A stretch of 57,570 nt of DNA from Aquirhabdus sp. (lineage in GTDB: Bacteria > Pseudomonadota > Gammaproteobacteria > Pseudomonadales > Moraxellaceae), in the NCBI GenBank assembly GCA_030149815.1, contig JASLHI010000055.1, forward strand, positions 1-57,570, given 5' to 3'. The notes under the pieces are model-generated. The model made no database searches, was not told the origin of the DNA, and saw only the letters and a program-made list of their open reading frames with translations. This document shows, piece after piece, positions 17,397 to 25,494 of this stretch; position 1 is the first letter of the stretch, and each line of letters starts with the position of its first letter. The translations under genes were made by a program, and so were the position numbers.

Positions 17397-17580
17397 GGTT
17401 GCTCTCGATTGTTCATTAAAATTTTATAAGCTCTTGTAGTCTATGCTTTTTAGTGTGATGTTTAAATATGGATCGTAGAATGATACTTATTAGCTCATCT
17501 TAAGTATCTGCTTATCATCTAGATCTGGATTATGTGTCTTTATTGCTTACAATAGTCTATTACCTCAAGATGATCGCATT

Positions 17581-18645
17581 ATGAATAACCAATCTTCTCC
17601 TGTGCAATCCCTCATCGCTGATCGTGTTCCGACACACATCATTACAGGGTTCTTGGGGGCAGGTAAGACAACTTTACTCAAGCATCTACTCGCTCAAAAA
17701 CCAGCAGGTGAAACCTGGGCTGTCTTGGTCAATGAATTTGGGCAAATTGGTCTGGACGGTGCACTGTTAGACGCTGATGCAGATATTGCAATTCATGAAG
17801 TTGTTGGTGGATGTCTGTGTTGCACCAGTCAACTTCCGATGCAGGTTGGGTTATCAAGATTATTGACTAAAACGAAGCCCACTCGTTTGTTTATTGAACC
17901 CACAGGGTTAGGTCATCCTTTGCAATTGATAGAGCAACTCTCTGAGCCGCACTGGGCTCGGGCTTTGGATTTACGAGCGATTGTGAGTGTGGTTGATGGG
18001 ACACGATTATTTGAAACGAAATTGACGATGCACGAAACTTATCAGGCGCAATTGGCATTAGCCGATATTTTAGTGGTTTCACATCAAGATCAAATGACGA
18101 CTCAAGATCATCAGCAACTTGTTGTTATGCAAGATCAACTTTTGCAAATTAAGGTAGTTGCACCAAGTTTACTATTTGCCAATCAAGGTGAGCTGGATTT
18201 GGCAGAAATTGATCATCCTCGCCAACTAGGTCGTCAATCGCGGCGGTCGTTATTACATCTTGCTCAGCCAAAGATGAATCTTACTCAAGATTTAGCAGGG
18301 GAGGAGAGCGGGGAGACGATTGTAGCATTGCCATATCATTATCATGAGGAGGCTTTAGCTCAATCTGTAGGTGGGTGGAGATTACCAGCTGATTGGTTTT
18401 TTGACCGTGACCGTTTGTTGATGTGGTTATTGTCTTTGCAGGGGTGGATGCGAATTAAAGGAGTCATTCGTGTTTATAGCGCGCAAAAAGAATCAGAGTG
18501 GCTGGCTTTAAATTTAATTCCAGCGCAGATTAGTTTTACCAGTCATGCTGGCAATGAAGATAATCGTTTGGAAATCATCACACAACCTTATGTAGATTGG
18601 GATGAATACGAGCAAGCGTTTATGGCTTGTCGAGTAAATGTTTAG
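17581..18645 (+). CDS. yeiR: COG0523 GTPase, YeiR-type zinc metallochaperone
   Basis: This G3E-family GTPase is thought to handle zinc in the cytoplasm. The 354-residue product has the P-loop GFLGAGKTT, the metal-binding motif GGCLCCT (CxCC), and the family phrases AVLVNEFGQIGLDGALL, PMQVGL and LFIEPTGLGHP. These match E. coli YeiR more closely than CobW or YjiA. A CobW C-terminal domain follows (about 230-354), with YHYHEEA and a WFFDRD segment. I saw no clear Zur box upstream, so regulation is open. The ATG directly follows CGCATT; a strong ribosome binding site is not evident. Confidence 0.9.
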   Translation: MNNQSSPVQSLIADRVPTHIITGFLGAGKTTLLKHLLAQKPAGETWAVLVNEFGQIGLDGALLDADADIAIHEVVGGCLCCTSQLPMQVGLSRLLTKTKPTRLFIEPTGLGHPLQLIEQLSEPHWARALDLRAIVSVVDGTRLFETKLTMHETYQAQLALADILVVSHQDQMTTQDHQQLVVMQDQLLQIKVVAPSLLFANQGELDLAEIDHPRQLGRQSRRSLLHLAQPKMNLTQDLAGEESGETIVALPYHYHEEALAQSVGGWRLPADWFFDRDRLLMWLLSLQGWMRIKGVIRVYSAQKESEWLALNLIPAQISFTSHAGNEDNRLEIITQPYVDWDEYEQAFMACRVNV

Positions 18646-18693
18646 CTATTATTCATTGGCAGTTTTCATGGGAGTCTTAAGGCTTGGTGATAT

Positions 18694-18870
18694 ATGGGAG
18701 GATTCGCCTGCGGCTGGCCTTACTTTTGTCTTGACAAAAGTAAGCAAAAGCGTGTCTTTCGCAGAACTCGCGTAAGGGGAGAAAATCTTAATAATTCGGT
18801 TTATTTAGAATATTAATCATCTAGCTGATGAATGTTTGGCTCAAACAGTTGCTACAGACATTGCAAGCGA
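18694..18870. repeat. dispersed intergenic repeat, copy 1
   Basis: This ~175-base element resembles the segment at 38805-38990. Shared blocks include GGGAGGATTCGCCTG / GGGAGGAGTCGCCTG, the dyad CTTACTTTTG/CAAAAGTAAG, CGCAGAACTCGCGT / CGCAAAACTCGCGT, and near the right end TGGCTCAAACAGTTGCT / TGGCTCAGACAGTTGCT. The middle ~50 bases diverge. The plus-strand translation includes YFCLDKSK but is interrupted, so it is not a gene. Confidence 0.8.
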
Positions 18871-18877
18871 AAATCAT

Positions 18878-18912
18878 AAAAAACCGATTGAATGTGATCA
18901 ATCGGTTTTTTA
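18878..18912. terminator. terminator between yeiR-like gene and lnt
   Basis: AAAAAACCGATTG / CAATCGGTTTTTT form a 13-base perfect stem. It lies between convergent genes and has runs of A and T on the two sides, so it is bidirectional. Confidence 0.93.
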
Positions 18913-18923
18913 ATTCTAGATCG

Positions 18924-20528
18924 TTATCGCTGATAACGTAACTTGACCCAGAAACCAAGCAGGATGAGGAATCCACTCAGTAATAGAATAGGCAAATCAC
19001 CCCAACGCATATAAGGTGTTTCACCAGTCATTGCGGGTAGATTACCGCGCAGGACTTCTGCTTTGAATTGTTCGGTGCGTTTTACAATTTCACCTTGATC
19101 GTTAATGAATGCTGTGACGCCCGTATTGGTTGCACGAATAAACCAACGCCCTGTTTCTTTTGAGCGCATTTGAACCATTTGCAAGTGTTGTAATGGACCA
19201 TCTGATGTGCCAAACCATGCATCGTTTGAAATCGTGACTAAGAAGTCGCTATTGCGTGCATTTAAGCGAGTGAGATTTGGATAAGCCACTTCGTAGCAAA
19301 TTGAAGCTGCAAGAGCATGTCCTTTAATATCTAAAGGATCTTGTCCTGCGGGCCCTGCGGTAAAGCTGCCTGTTTTGCTCAGGCTTGGTAATATCCAGTC
19401 GAGTGTTCCTGCAAAAGGAATATATTCGCCAAAGGGAACAAGGCGTTGTTTTTCATACAAACCACTACCGTGATCACCCAGCGCGCCAATCGCGTTATAA
19501 AAGGGTGGTTCAACATCGGCACTTGCATGGCTCAAGTCGATATAAGGAATCCCAGTGACCCATGTTGAGTGATGGGCGATCGCAGTGGCATTGGTTTCGT
19601 TGATAAAAGGAATGGCATCGGGATCATTTTGGAACATTGGAATCGAAGATTCTGGCCAAACGATTAAGTCGCGTCCCCATTCATTTTTACTCAAATTTTC
19701 ATAAATTTGCATCGTTTTTTGACGATACTCTGTGAGCCATTTGAGATTCTGTGGAATGTTCCCTTGGATGAGAGAAACCGAAAGTGCAGGTGCAGCCTTG
19801 ATTGTTGTCCAGCGAATTTGATTCAGACCTAAGCCTGCACCAATCACAATAATAATGGGCAGAATCCAGAATAAACGTTTGCGGAGTATTTCGATGACGG
19901 CACAACCGATTAAGACCACTGCACCTGTCACGGCAAATACACCAGCAACAGGCGCATAACCATCAAGTCCACGACCGATTAAAGCATAACCGACGAACAA
20001 CCATGGAAATCCAGTAAATAACCATGTCTTTGTCCACTCTATAACAATCCAAAGCGGCGCGAATGTGAGCGGTGATTCTGGGAGAAATCGACGATATATC
20101 CAAGCACCAATCGCGTTGAATAAACCCATCACCAATGCAACAAACCCGATCATGAGTAAAGCGATAGGCGTTGAAGTATCACCGTATTGATGAATCGACG
20201 TGAATAGCCAAAATGCACCAACAGCCCATAGCCCAAAACCATAGGCTTCGCCAAGAACAAAGGCTTGGCCTGGTGTGCGTTGGTTGAGTAACAAATAAAA
20301 TAGAGCAGGGGAGATAAAAGCAGCTGGCCAAAGATGATAAGGAGCAAATGCGAGCGGCAACATTGCACCAATCAATAGACAAGCTAAAGCTGCAATCAAC
20401 ATCGGTAAGTCCGCAAAAGACCATGTTGTACGTTGGGATCTGCGATCAGCGCGATGAATTGAATAGTTCGCTGTCGCACCCGTAGGCTGCTTTTTCTTGC
20501 TTTGATTCGTTTTAACCGTTTTGCTCAC
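18924..20528 (-). CDS. lnt: apolipoprotein N-acyltransferase Lnt
   Basis: Lnt N-acylates the terminal Cys of lipoproteins in the inner membrane, the last step of lipoprotein maturation. The 534-residue protein has about six N-terminal membrane segments, then a periplasmic nitrilase domain. The catalytic triad is visible as Glu293 (VWPESS), Lys360 (YEKQRLVPFGEY) and Cys411 (SICYEVAYP). A last helix closes the protein. The N-terminus has a ~40-residue basic extension. The start is GTG at 20526-20528. corC lies 110 bases upstream on the same strand, as in the E. coli ybeX-lnt operon. Confidence 0.97.
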   Translation of the reverse strand: MSKTVKTNQSKKKQPTGATANYSIHRADRRSQRTTWSFADLPMLIAALACLLIGAMLPLAFAPYHLWPAAFISPALFYLLLNQRTPGQAFVLGEAYGFGLWAVGAFWLFTSIHQYGDTSTPIALLMIGFVALVMGLFNAIGAWIYRRFLPESPLTFAPLWIVIEWTKTWLFTGFPWLFVGYALIGRGLDGYAPVAGVFAVTGAVVLIGCAVIEILRKRLFWILPIIIVIGAGLGLNQIRWTTIKAAPALSVSLIQGNIPQNLKWLTEYRQKTMQIYENLSKNEWGRDLIVWPESSIPMFQNDPDAIPFINETNATAIAHHSTWVTGIPYIDLSHASADVEPPFYNAIGALGDHGSGLYEKQRLVPFGEYIPFAGTLDWILPSLSKTGSFTAGPAGQDPLDIKGHALAASICYEVAYPNLTRLNARNSDFLVTISNDAWFGTSDGPLQHLQMVQMRSKETGRWFIRATNTGVTAFINDQGEIVKRTEQFKAEVLRGNLPAMTGETPYMRWGDLPILLLSGFLILLGFWVKLRYQR

Positions 20529-20638
20529 TTACTTTTTTCTCACTTGCTGAAGGCCTATCGCGATTGAATAACTATTACTAGTGAATAACTATGACCGATG
20601 AAAAACTATTCAGTGTATTAATTGCTCAACGCGCTAGT

Positions 20639-21490
20639 CTACGACATTGTGATAGGGATTGCACGACGTGCGCGAAGTAAGGTTAAACTCCTTAAATCTG
20701 CTGCAAGTACGGTGAATTGCCAGTTTTCGATGTCGACAGTTTGTCCAGCTAATTCACTGACCAGCCCTGTTTTTTCGAGCAAGAGTCCACCAATGGTGTC
20801 CACGCCTTCGCCTTCAAGGTCCGCACCTAATTCATCATTGAAGTGCTCAATTGGTGTGAGCGCTTGAACAAGCCATGATCCTTTAAATTCAGGATCTGGA
20901 ATAATGCAATCTGCGAGCGGGTCAGCGTTATCATGTTCATCTTCAATCTCGCCGACAATTTCTTCGAGTAGATCTTCAAGGGTAATCAGACCCGCTGTTG
21001 CGCCATATTCATCAACAACAACAGCCATGTGCGTTTGCGTATGTTTCAGCATGCCGAGTAGTTGATCTGAGCGTGCAGTTTCTGGCACGAACACAGGTTG
21101 GCGTAGCATGTGATGAAGATCGAATGTCGTTGCCGGTGTTTGAATAAAGCGTAGTAAGTCTTTTGCAAGCAAGACGCCAACTACACTATCTCGACCGTCA
21201 CGTGAAAATACAGGAAATCGTGAATGTGCTGATTCAATCAGAACAGGCAAAATTTCCATTAATTCATCATCTTCAAATAAGCCAACCACAGAGGGACGCG
21301 GTGTCATGATCTCGCGTACTGGTGTTTTTGGAAGTCCAAGTACACCAGTAAGCATGTCTACAGTATCAGGTTCTAGGAAACGTCTAGAGTCCTCAAGGAG
21401 CTGTACCAAATCATCCCGAGTTTCCGGCGTAGCCGACAGCCAGCGTTTAAGGCCGCGCATCGTCCACGCCGAACCAGATTCACTACTCAT
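20639..21490 (-). CDS. corC: CBS-domain protein CorC/YbeX
   Basis: This soluble protein is linked to magnesium and cobalt efflux and to ribosome-related phenotypes in E. coli (YbeX). The 283-residue product has the family opening VREIMTPRPSVVGL. Two CBS domains follow (about residues 65-190), including SRFPVFSRDGRDSVVGVLLA and VVVDEYGATAGLITLEDLLE. A CorC_HlyC C-terminal domain has GVDTIGGLLLEKTG. The ATG at 21490 gives the normal length. It precedes lnt on the same strand, a conserved pairing. Confidence 0.94.
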   Translation of the reverse strand: MSSESGSAWTMRGLKRWLSATPETRDDLVQLLEDSRRFLEPDTVDMLTGVLGLPKTPVREIMTPRPSVVGLFEDDELMEILPVLIESAHSRFPVFSRDGRDSVVGVLLAKDLLRFIQTPATTFDLHHMLRQPVFVPETARSDQLLGMLKHTQTHMAVVVDEYGATAGLITLEDLLEEIVGEIEDEHDNADPLADCIIPDPEFKGSWLVQALTPIEHFNDELGADLEGEGVDTIGGLLLEKTGLVSELAGQTVDIENWQFTVLAADLRSLTLLRARRAIPITMS

Positions 21491-21637
21491 ATATTGCCTT
21501 TAAAAAAATAAAGTAGCCTGCATAATAGCCTAAGCTTGACGACAGATGCATGAATCGCTAATAAATTAATGATGTTTGTTTTAAATAAAGCAAAATAAAC
21601 CTGCTAGTCTTACCAGAATTGCTATAAGTGGAGATGT

Positions 21638-21901
21638 TTGAACGTGTCAGAGCCGCATTATTTAGATACGAAAGGGTTAATTTGTCCCGAGCCTGTCATG
21701 ATGTTGCATCGTGCAATTCGTAAGATTACAGCGGGGGAGCTTTTGATTGTCGAGTCGACTGATCCGTCGAGTATGCGTGATATTCCCAAGTTCTGTATTC
21801 ATTTGGGTCATCTGTTGCAAAGTCAGCAAGAGTTACCGATTTCAGCAGACAACCCGAAAGTCGTTTATCGGTTTGAAATTGTAAAAGGTCAAAAAGAGTA
21901 G
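21638..21901 (+). CDS. tusA: TusA-family sulfur-carrier protein
   Basis: This small (about 85-residue) protein has the hallmark LDTKGLICPEPVMMLHRAIR. The CPEP Cys is the persulfide-carrying residue in TusA, which relays sulfur for 2-thiouridine modification of tRNA. The remainder (ELLIVESTDPSSMRDIPKFC) fits the fold. No ATG is available: TTG at 21638 or GTG at 21644 are the candidates. GGAG at 21630-21633 is better spaced for the GTG, so the protein may be two residues shorter. It is divergent from corC. Several TusA paralogues exist, so the specific role is an inference. Confidence 0.88.
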   Translation: MNVSEPHYLDTKGLICPEPVMMLHRAIRKITAGELLIVESTDPSSMRDIPKFCIHLGHLLQSQQELPISADNPKVVYRFEIVKGQKE

Positions 21902-21947
21902 GGCATGTTGAGTCAGAAACGCGTGTGAACTCGTCAGGCATTATTAA

Positions 21948-22011
21948 TTGACATTACTTATTGTCAAAAAGTATTTTTAAGTTAAACTCGCCCAAGTAAA
22001 AATTTTACTTG
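21948..22011 (+). promoter_or_regulatory. promoter and perfect palindrome upstream of the OYE-like gene
   Basis: TTGACA (21948-21953) with TATTTT 18 bases downstream (21972-21977) is a plausible promoter. Just after it, CAAGTAAAA (21993-22001) and TTTTACTTG (22003-22011) form a perfect 9-base dyad around one base. Its place near the expected transcript start suggests an operator. Confidence 0.45.
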
Positions 22012-22034
22012 TCTACCAAATTGATGGAGTCATC

Positions 22035-23306
22035 ATGTCGTCGAACACTTTAAATGTAGGTCAACCGATTCAAGTCAATAAATTTCTGTTCAAAAATCGC
22101 ATGATCAAAGGCGCGATGAGTGAAGCTTTGGCAACATCAACAGGTAAAGTGACTACGCCATTGATCAAGCTTTACGATACATGGGGTAAAGGTGGATTAG
22201 GTTCTGTTATTACTGGCAATGTCATGGTGGATGCGTGTGCCAAAAATGAACCAGGTGTGGTTGTTGTCGAGGATGAAAGTGATTTACCGCGTTTAAAAGA
22301 GTGGGCACAGATCGGCAAAAAGTACAACATGCCACAAATCGTGCAGTTATCGCATCCTGGTAAACAATGCCCTAAGGGTTTAAATCGTGAAACTGTTGCG
22401 CCATCTGCAATTGGATTTGGTCCTGCAATGGCCTCTTTCTTCGGTGTCCCTCGTGCACTAGAGGAAGTTGAAATTTATGACATCATCAAACGCTTTGGTG
22501 AATCAGCACGTGTTTGCGAAAAGGCTGGTTTTGAGGGTGTACAGATTCATGGCGCGCATGGTTATTTAGTGAGTCAGTTTTTATCGCCGAAGCATAATCA
22601 CCGTACGGATCAGTGGGGTGGTAGCTTAGAAAATCGCATGCGCTTTTTATTGGAATGTTTCAAAGAAATTCGTAAACAAACCAGCCTAGGTTTTATTGTC
22701 GGTGTAAAACTGAATTCTGCTGACTTTCAGAAAGGTGGGTTCAGCGAAGATGATTCAGTCACTGTTTTTAAAGCACTCGATGCATTGGGCGTAGATTTTA
22801 TCGAGATTTCTGGTGGTACTTACGAAGCTCCTGCAATGGCTGGCGCAAAGCGTAAAGCTGCGCCGAAAAAAGAAAGTACAATCCAACGTGAAGCATATTT
22901 CCTCGACTTTGCTGAGAAAGTACGCAAAGAAGTAAAAACGAATTTGATGGTGACAGGTGGTTTCCGTACGCGTGCAGGTATGGATGCAGCGCTGCAAAGT
23001 GGAGCTTGTGATCTCATCGGTATTGCTCGTCCACTCGCAGTTGAGACTGATGTTGCTGACAATGTCATTGCTGGTGCAGATGTGAAGTACGCAGTTGAAC
23101 CGATTAAAACGGGTATTGGACCGATTGATAAATTAGCGTTGATGGAAGTGATTTGGTATGCCGCGCAATTTAGAGCAATTGGACATGGTAAAAAACCAAA
23201 TCCAAAGCTATCTCCACTGGTTGTCTTTTTGCACTACATTAAAGGCAGCGTTCAAGCGATGCTGCTTGGCAAAAAGCCAATGAGTACCAGATTACGTGCA
23301 AAGTAA
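22035..23306 (+). CDS. NADH:flavin oxidoreductase, Old Yellow Enzyme family
   Basis: This FMN enzyme of the OYE/YqjM-like group reduces activated C=C bonds; the natural substrate is unknown. The 423-residue protein has KNRMIKGAMSEAL at the start of the barrel and VQLSHPGKQ. The substrate-binding HGAHGYLVSQFLSP and DQWGGSLENRMRFLLE follow, then a late FMN phosphate site (LMVTGGFRT, DLIGIARPLA). It continues about 60 residues past the barrel but has no second FAD domain. The ATG is preceded by GGAG. A terminator follows and a palindrome lies upstream. Confidence 0.92.
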   Translation: MSSNTLNVGQPIQVNKFLFKNRMIKGAMSEALATSTGKVTTPLIKLYDTWGKGGLGSVITGNVMVDACAKNEPGVVVVEDESDLPRLKEWAQIGKKYNMPQIVQLSHPGKQCPKGLNRETVAPSAIGFGPAMASFFGVPRALEEVEIYDIIKRFGESARVCEKAGFEGVQIHGAHGYLVSQFLSPKHNHRTDQWGGSLENRMRFLLECFKEIRKQTSLGFIVGVKLNSADFQKGGFSEDDSVTVFKALDALGVDFIEISGGTYEAPAMAGAKRKAAPKKESTIQREAYFLDFAEKVRKEVKTNLMVTGGFRTRAGMDAALQSGACDLIGIARPLAVETDVADNVIAGADVKYAVEPIKTGIGPIDKLALMEVIWYAAQFRAIGHGKKPNPKLSPLVVFLHYIKGSVQAMLLGKKPMSTRLRAK

Positions 23307-23323
23307 TTTATTCATCTGAGGTG

Positions 23324-23353
23324 AAAAAGAGGGCAAATATGCTCTCTTTTTTA
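23324..23353 (+). terminator. terminator after the OYE-like gene
   Basis: AAAAAGAGGGC / GCTCTCTTTTTT pair with one G-T wobble around AAATAT and end in a T-run. Confidence 0.88.
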
Positions 23354-23895
23354 TGCCTGATTTTCTCAAAAATAGGGTTGATTTGATCATGTCAGAAGTG
23401 TTGTAGGAAAATGCTTACATTATAATCAGCAAAGTCTCGTTTCATGTAATTTGTTGTTTTTTGCGTATTTGTGAACTTTTGTGCAATTGTCATGGTGATG
23501 TCATCAATATCTACTAGTCGTAGCAAGGGTTTAGCGACTTGTCCACAAAACCTGTGGATAACGTTGTGGGAAACTCAATGAATGATAACTTGATGTGGTG
23601 TTTCATAAGGGGTGTGAACAAATTGATCAAAATTTAACCTATTAAAAAATTAAATAAATATAATAACTTATATAATGCAATAGTTAATTTTTAAATAAAA
23701 ATCATAAAAACCCTCTGTCAACCATTGCAAAATGCATGTGCATAAACTGTGGGCGATTTCTGTGCATAACTAAATCAGTTTTTGATCTAAAAGAGGGCAG
23801 TTAACACCAGTTGTACAAAAGTGCGTCAATCATTCAATTTTACCTAATCAGTTTTAAGTCGGTTTATTGAATGGACGCACGGAGTAAACGATTAA
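23354..23895. other. 542-bp non-coding region with DnaA boxes and an AT-rich core
   Basis: No gene is visible here. The left part (23539-23573) holds two inverted DnaA boxes and a third weak one. The centre (about 23630-23712) is almost pure A/T. The right part (23737-23769) holds further DnaA-box matches. Near the right end, GTGCGTC..CATTCAA (23821-23837) is inversely repeated as TTGAATGGACGCAC (23867-23880). Confidence 0.7.
23539..23769. promoter_or_regulatory. cluster of DnaA boxes flanking an AT-rich stretch
   Basis: Three sites match the DnaA consensus TTATNCACA exactly, all on the minus strand: 23553-23561 (TTATCCACA), 23737-23745 and 23761-23769 (both TTATGCACA). A near match, TTGTCCACA, at 23539-23547 faces the first across five bases. 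Weaker sites lie at 23565-23573 and 23748-23756. The layout of boxes around an AT-rich block resembles a replication-initiation or DnaA-titration site. No dnaA, dnaN or rpmH is in the window. Confidence 0.6.
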
Positions 23896-24429
23896 TTAGT
23901 GAACGGCATCATCGACTAAATCGAAACCACGACGAACATCCTCGAGCCCATCTGACTCCTCCGCAGCCGTCAGTAAGTCAACTAAAGAAGCTTCGGTATG
24001 GATCGATTCTTCAATCACTTCAAAATAACGATCAGTGCTAAAAAAATTACTAAAGATTAGATTCCGAACGACAGTGGCTGTCGGAATAATGCTTTCAAGA
24101 TCAATGCTGGTTTTATAGCGAACTTCACCATCAGCCCAATCCATTTCGAAATTACCGACGACTAAACCGTAGTTAATGCGCGCAAATAGCTCGGCAAGAC
24201 GTGGACGGCGATCTACAGGCACATTTTCAGGCAAGATGCTATAAACCAGTAGGCGTTCACTTTCTGGAAAAACGCGCACGATGCAAATCCATTCTCCATG
24301 TAGGCCGCGAACAGGCATGCGAAAGGTTGCAATGACCTCACTATCAGGATTAGTTGGGATATTGGGTTCATCAAACTTAAGTTTTTCAGCGTCCAGTAGG
24401 GCGCGAACCTGATCAATTAATGTCGTCAT
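23896..24429 (-). CDS. YbjN domain-containing protein
   Basis: This 177-residue soluble protein carries a YbjN-like fold, related to type III secretion chaperones. Visible phrases are WICIVRVFPESERLLVYSIL, RLAELFARINYGLVVGNFEM and VRYKTSIDLE, which are typical of the family. YbjN proteins have been linked to stress responses and motility in enterobacteria, but the molecular role is uncertain. The ATG at 24429 gives MTTLIDQVRALL. It is a single gene divergent from the small acyltransferase. Confidence 0.85.
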   Translation of the reverse strand: MTTLIDQVRALLDAEKLKFDEPNIPTNPDSEVIATFRMPVRGLHGEWICIVRVFPESERLLVYSILPENVPVDRRPRLAELFARINYGLVVGNFEMDWADGEVRYKTSIDLESIIPTATVVRNLIFSNFFSTDRYFEVIEESIHTEASLVDLLTAAEESDGLEDVRRGFDLVDDAVH

Positions 24430-24617
24430 CGGAACTGTTCCACCTGTTTATTTATACAAGTTATTATAAAGGGAAAAGCTTAACGAGACTTGTTCCACTT
24501 TGTGTTTTGGTTGCATTCTTATACATAATGATGTTGTTTATTGAAATAAAAAGAGATCTCTCAGGTTTAGACTAAAGTGAGAAAGATCGGGCTATGTCAT
24601 CCAAGGAATAAAAAATA

Positions 24618-25178
24618 ATGCTGCGACGGTTATTATATCGAGTTGTTTTTCGTGGCTGGCAGTATGAGATTGGTCAGGGTGTTTTGGATGACCCTAAACA
24701 AGTAATTATTGGTTTCCCCCACACGTCACCATTAGATGGTGTGCGTGCAATTTCATTTTCGATTTTGATGAGGCTAGATCACCATGTTCTAGCGAAACAA
24801 GAGTTGTTTTGGTTTCCGCTTGGATATTTATTGAAATGGTTAGGTTGTATTCCCGTGGATCGCAGTCAATCCAAGCATCTTGTACAAAAAATGGTAGAAG
24901 AGTTTGCCAAATCTGAGAAATTTACGTTACTCATTTCTCCAGAAGGAACGCGTAAGAATTTAGATCAACCACATCCGATTCATACGGGATTTTGGCGTAT
25001 TGCAAAAGCGGTGAATGTGCCGATTGTATTGTTATGTGTCGATAATCAAAAGAAGATTGGACGAGCCTTTGCCAAGGTGATTCCAAGTGATTCAATGAAA
25101 GCTGATTTATTGAAAATTCAGGAATTGTATGCGCAATATGGTGTACATGTGGAGTTAGATAGTCAGCGTAAGTATTAG
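24618..25178 (+). CDS. small PlsC-type acyltransferase
   Basis: This 186-residue protein belongs to the glycerophospholipid acyltransferase superfamily. Motif I is PHTSPLDGV (HX4D). It is followed by KQELFWFPLGYLLKWLGCIPVDR (motif II region) and by ISPEGTRKN (motif III). A conserved HTGFWRIAKAVNVPIVL completes motif IV. There is no predicted membrane anchor of the usual length, so it is a compact family member. The acceptor is unknown. The ATG has AAGGA upstream. It appears to be monocistronic. Confidence 0.86.
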   Translation: MLRRLLYRVVFRGWQYEIGQGVLDDPKQVIIGFPHTSPLDGVRAISFSILMRLDHHVLAKQELFWFPLGYLLKWLGCIPVDRSQSKHLVQKMVEEFAKSEKFTLLISPEGTRKNLDQPHPIHTGFWRIAKAVNVPIVLLCVDNQKKIGRAFAKVIPSDSMKADLLKIQELYAQYGVHVELDSQRKY

Positions 25179-25392
25179 CTCAAGATTGTCAAAATACTGA
25201 TGTTCTGGTGAGCGATTCACCATAGGTCTGATAATTGAGTATAAAGCTTCTTTTTAGTTGATTATCCCATTCACGCTATGGTATTAAACAACGTTGCATC
25301 GTGTGTGATGCGTTTACCATTATTTTCATACCAAACTGTATTTATAGAAAATTCTGGGTTTTATTGAGTTTGTAATTATTTTTGAGAAAAAT
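25179..25392. other. intergenic region upstream of the GGDEF-EAL gene
   Basis: This AT-rich segment contains no credible gene. It should hold the promoter of the downstream c-di-GMP gene; I could not define it. Confidence 0.4.
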
Positions 25393-25491
25393 ATGAAAGG
25401 AATCAGTTCTAAGTTATTAGAAGAAGTCGTCACGCTCCATCTTTGCGATGATCAGAGTTTGTTTCAAATTTCATTGCCGAAGATTTGTTAA
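25393..25491 (+). CDS. possible 32-residue leader peptide before the GGDEF-EAL gene
   Basis: A short frame starts with ATG at 25393 and ends with TAA at 25489-25491. It encodes MKGISSKLLEEVVTLHLCDD and 12 more residues. The stop is three bases before the next ATG, in the same frame. The downstream gene lacks an obvious ribosome binding site, so translational coupling is possible. The peptide may also be chance or a decayed N-terminal extension. Confidence 0.25.
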   Translation: MKGISSKLLEEVVTLHLCDDQSLFQISLPKIC

Positions 25492-25494
25492 TTT

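Noticed and set aside
23539..23769. Calling the DnaA-box cluster the chromosomal oriC
   Set aside because: No dnaA, dnaN, rpmH or gidA is nearby, and both flanking rRNA elements point rightward, which does not fit forks leaving this point in both directions. I keep it as a DnaA-box cluster only.
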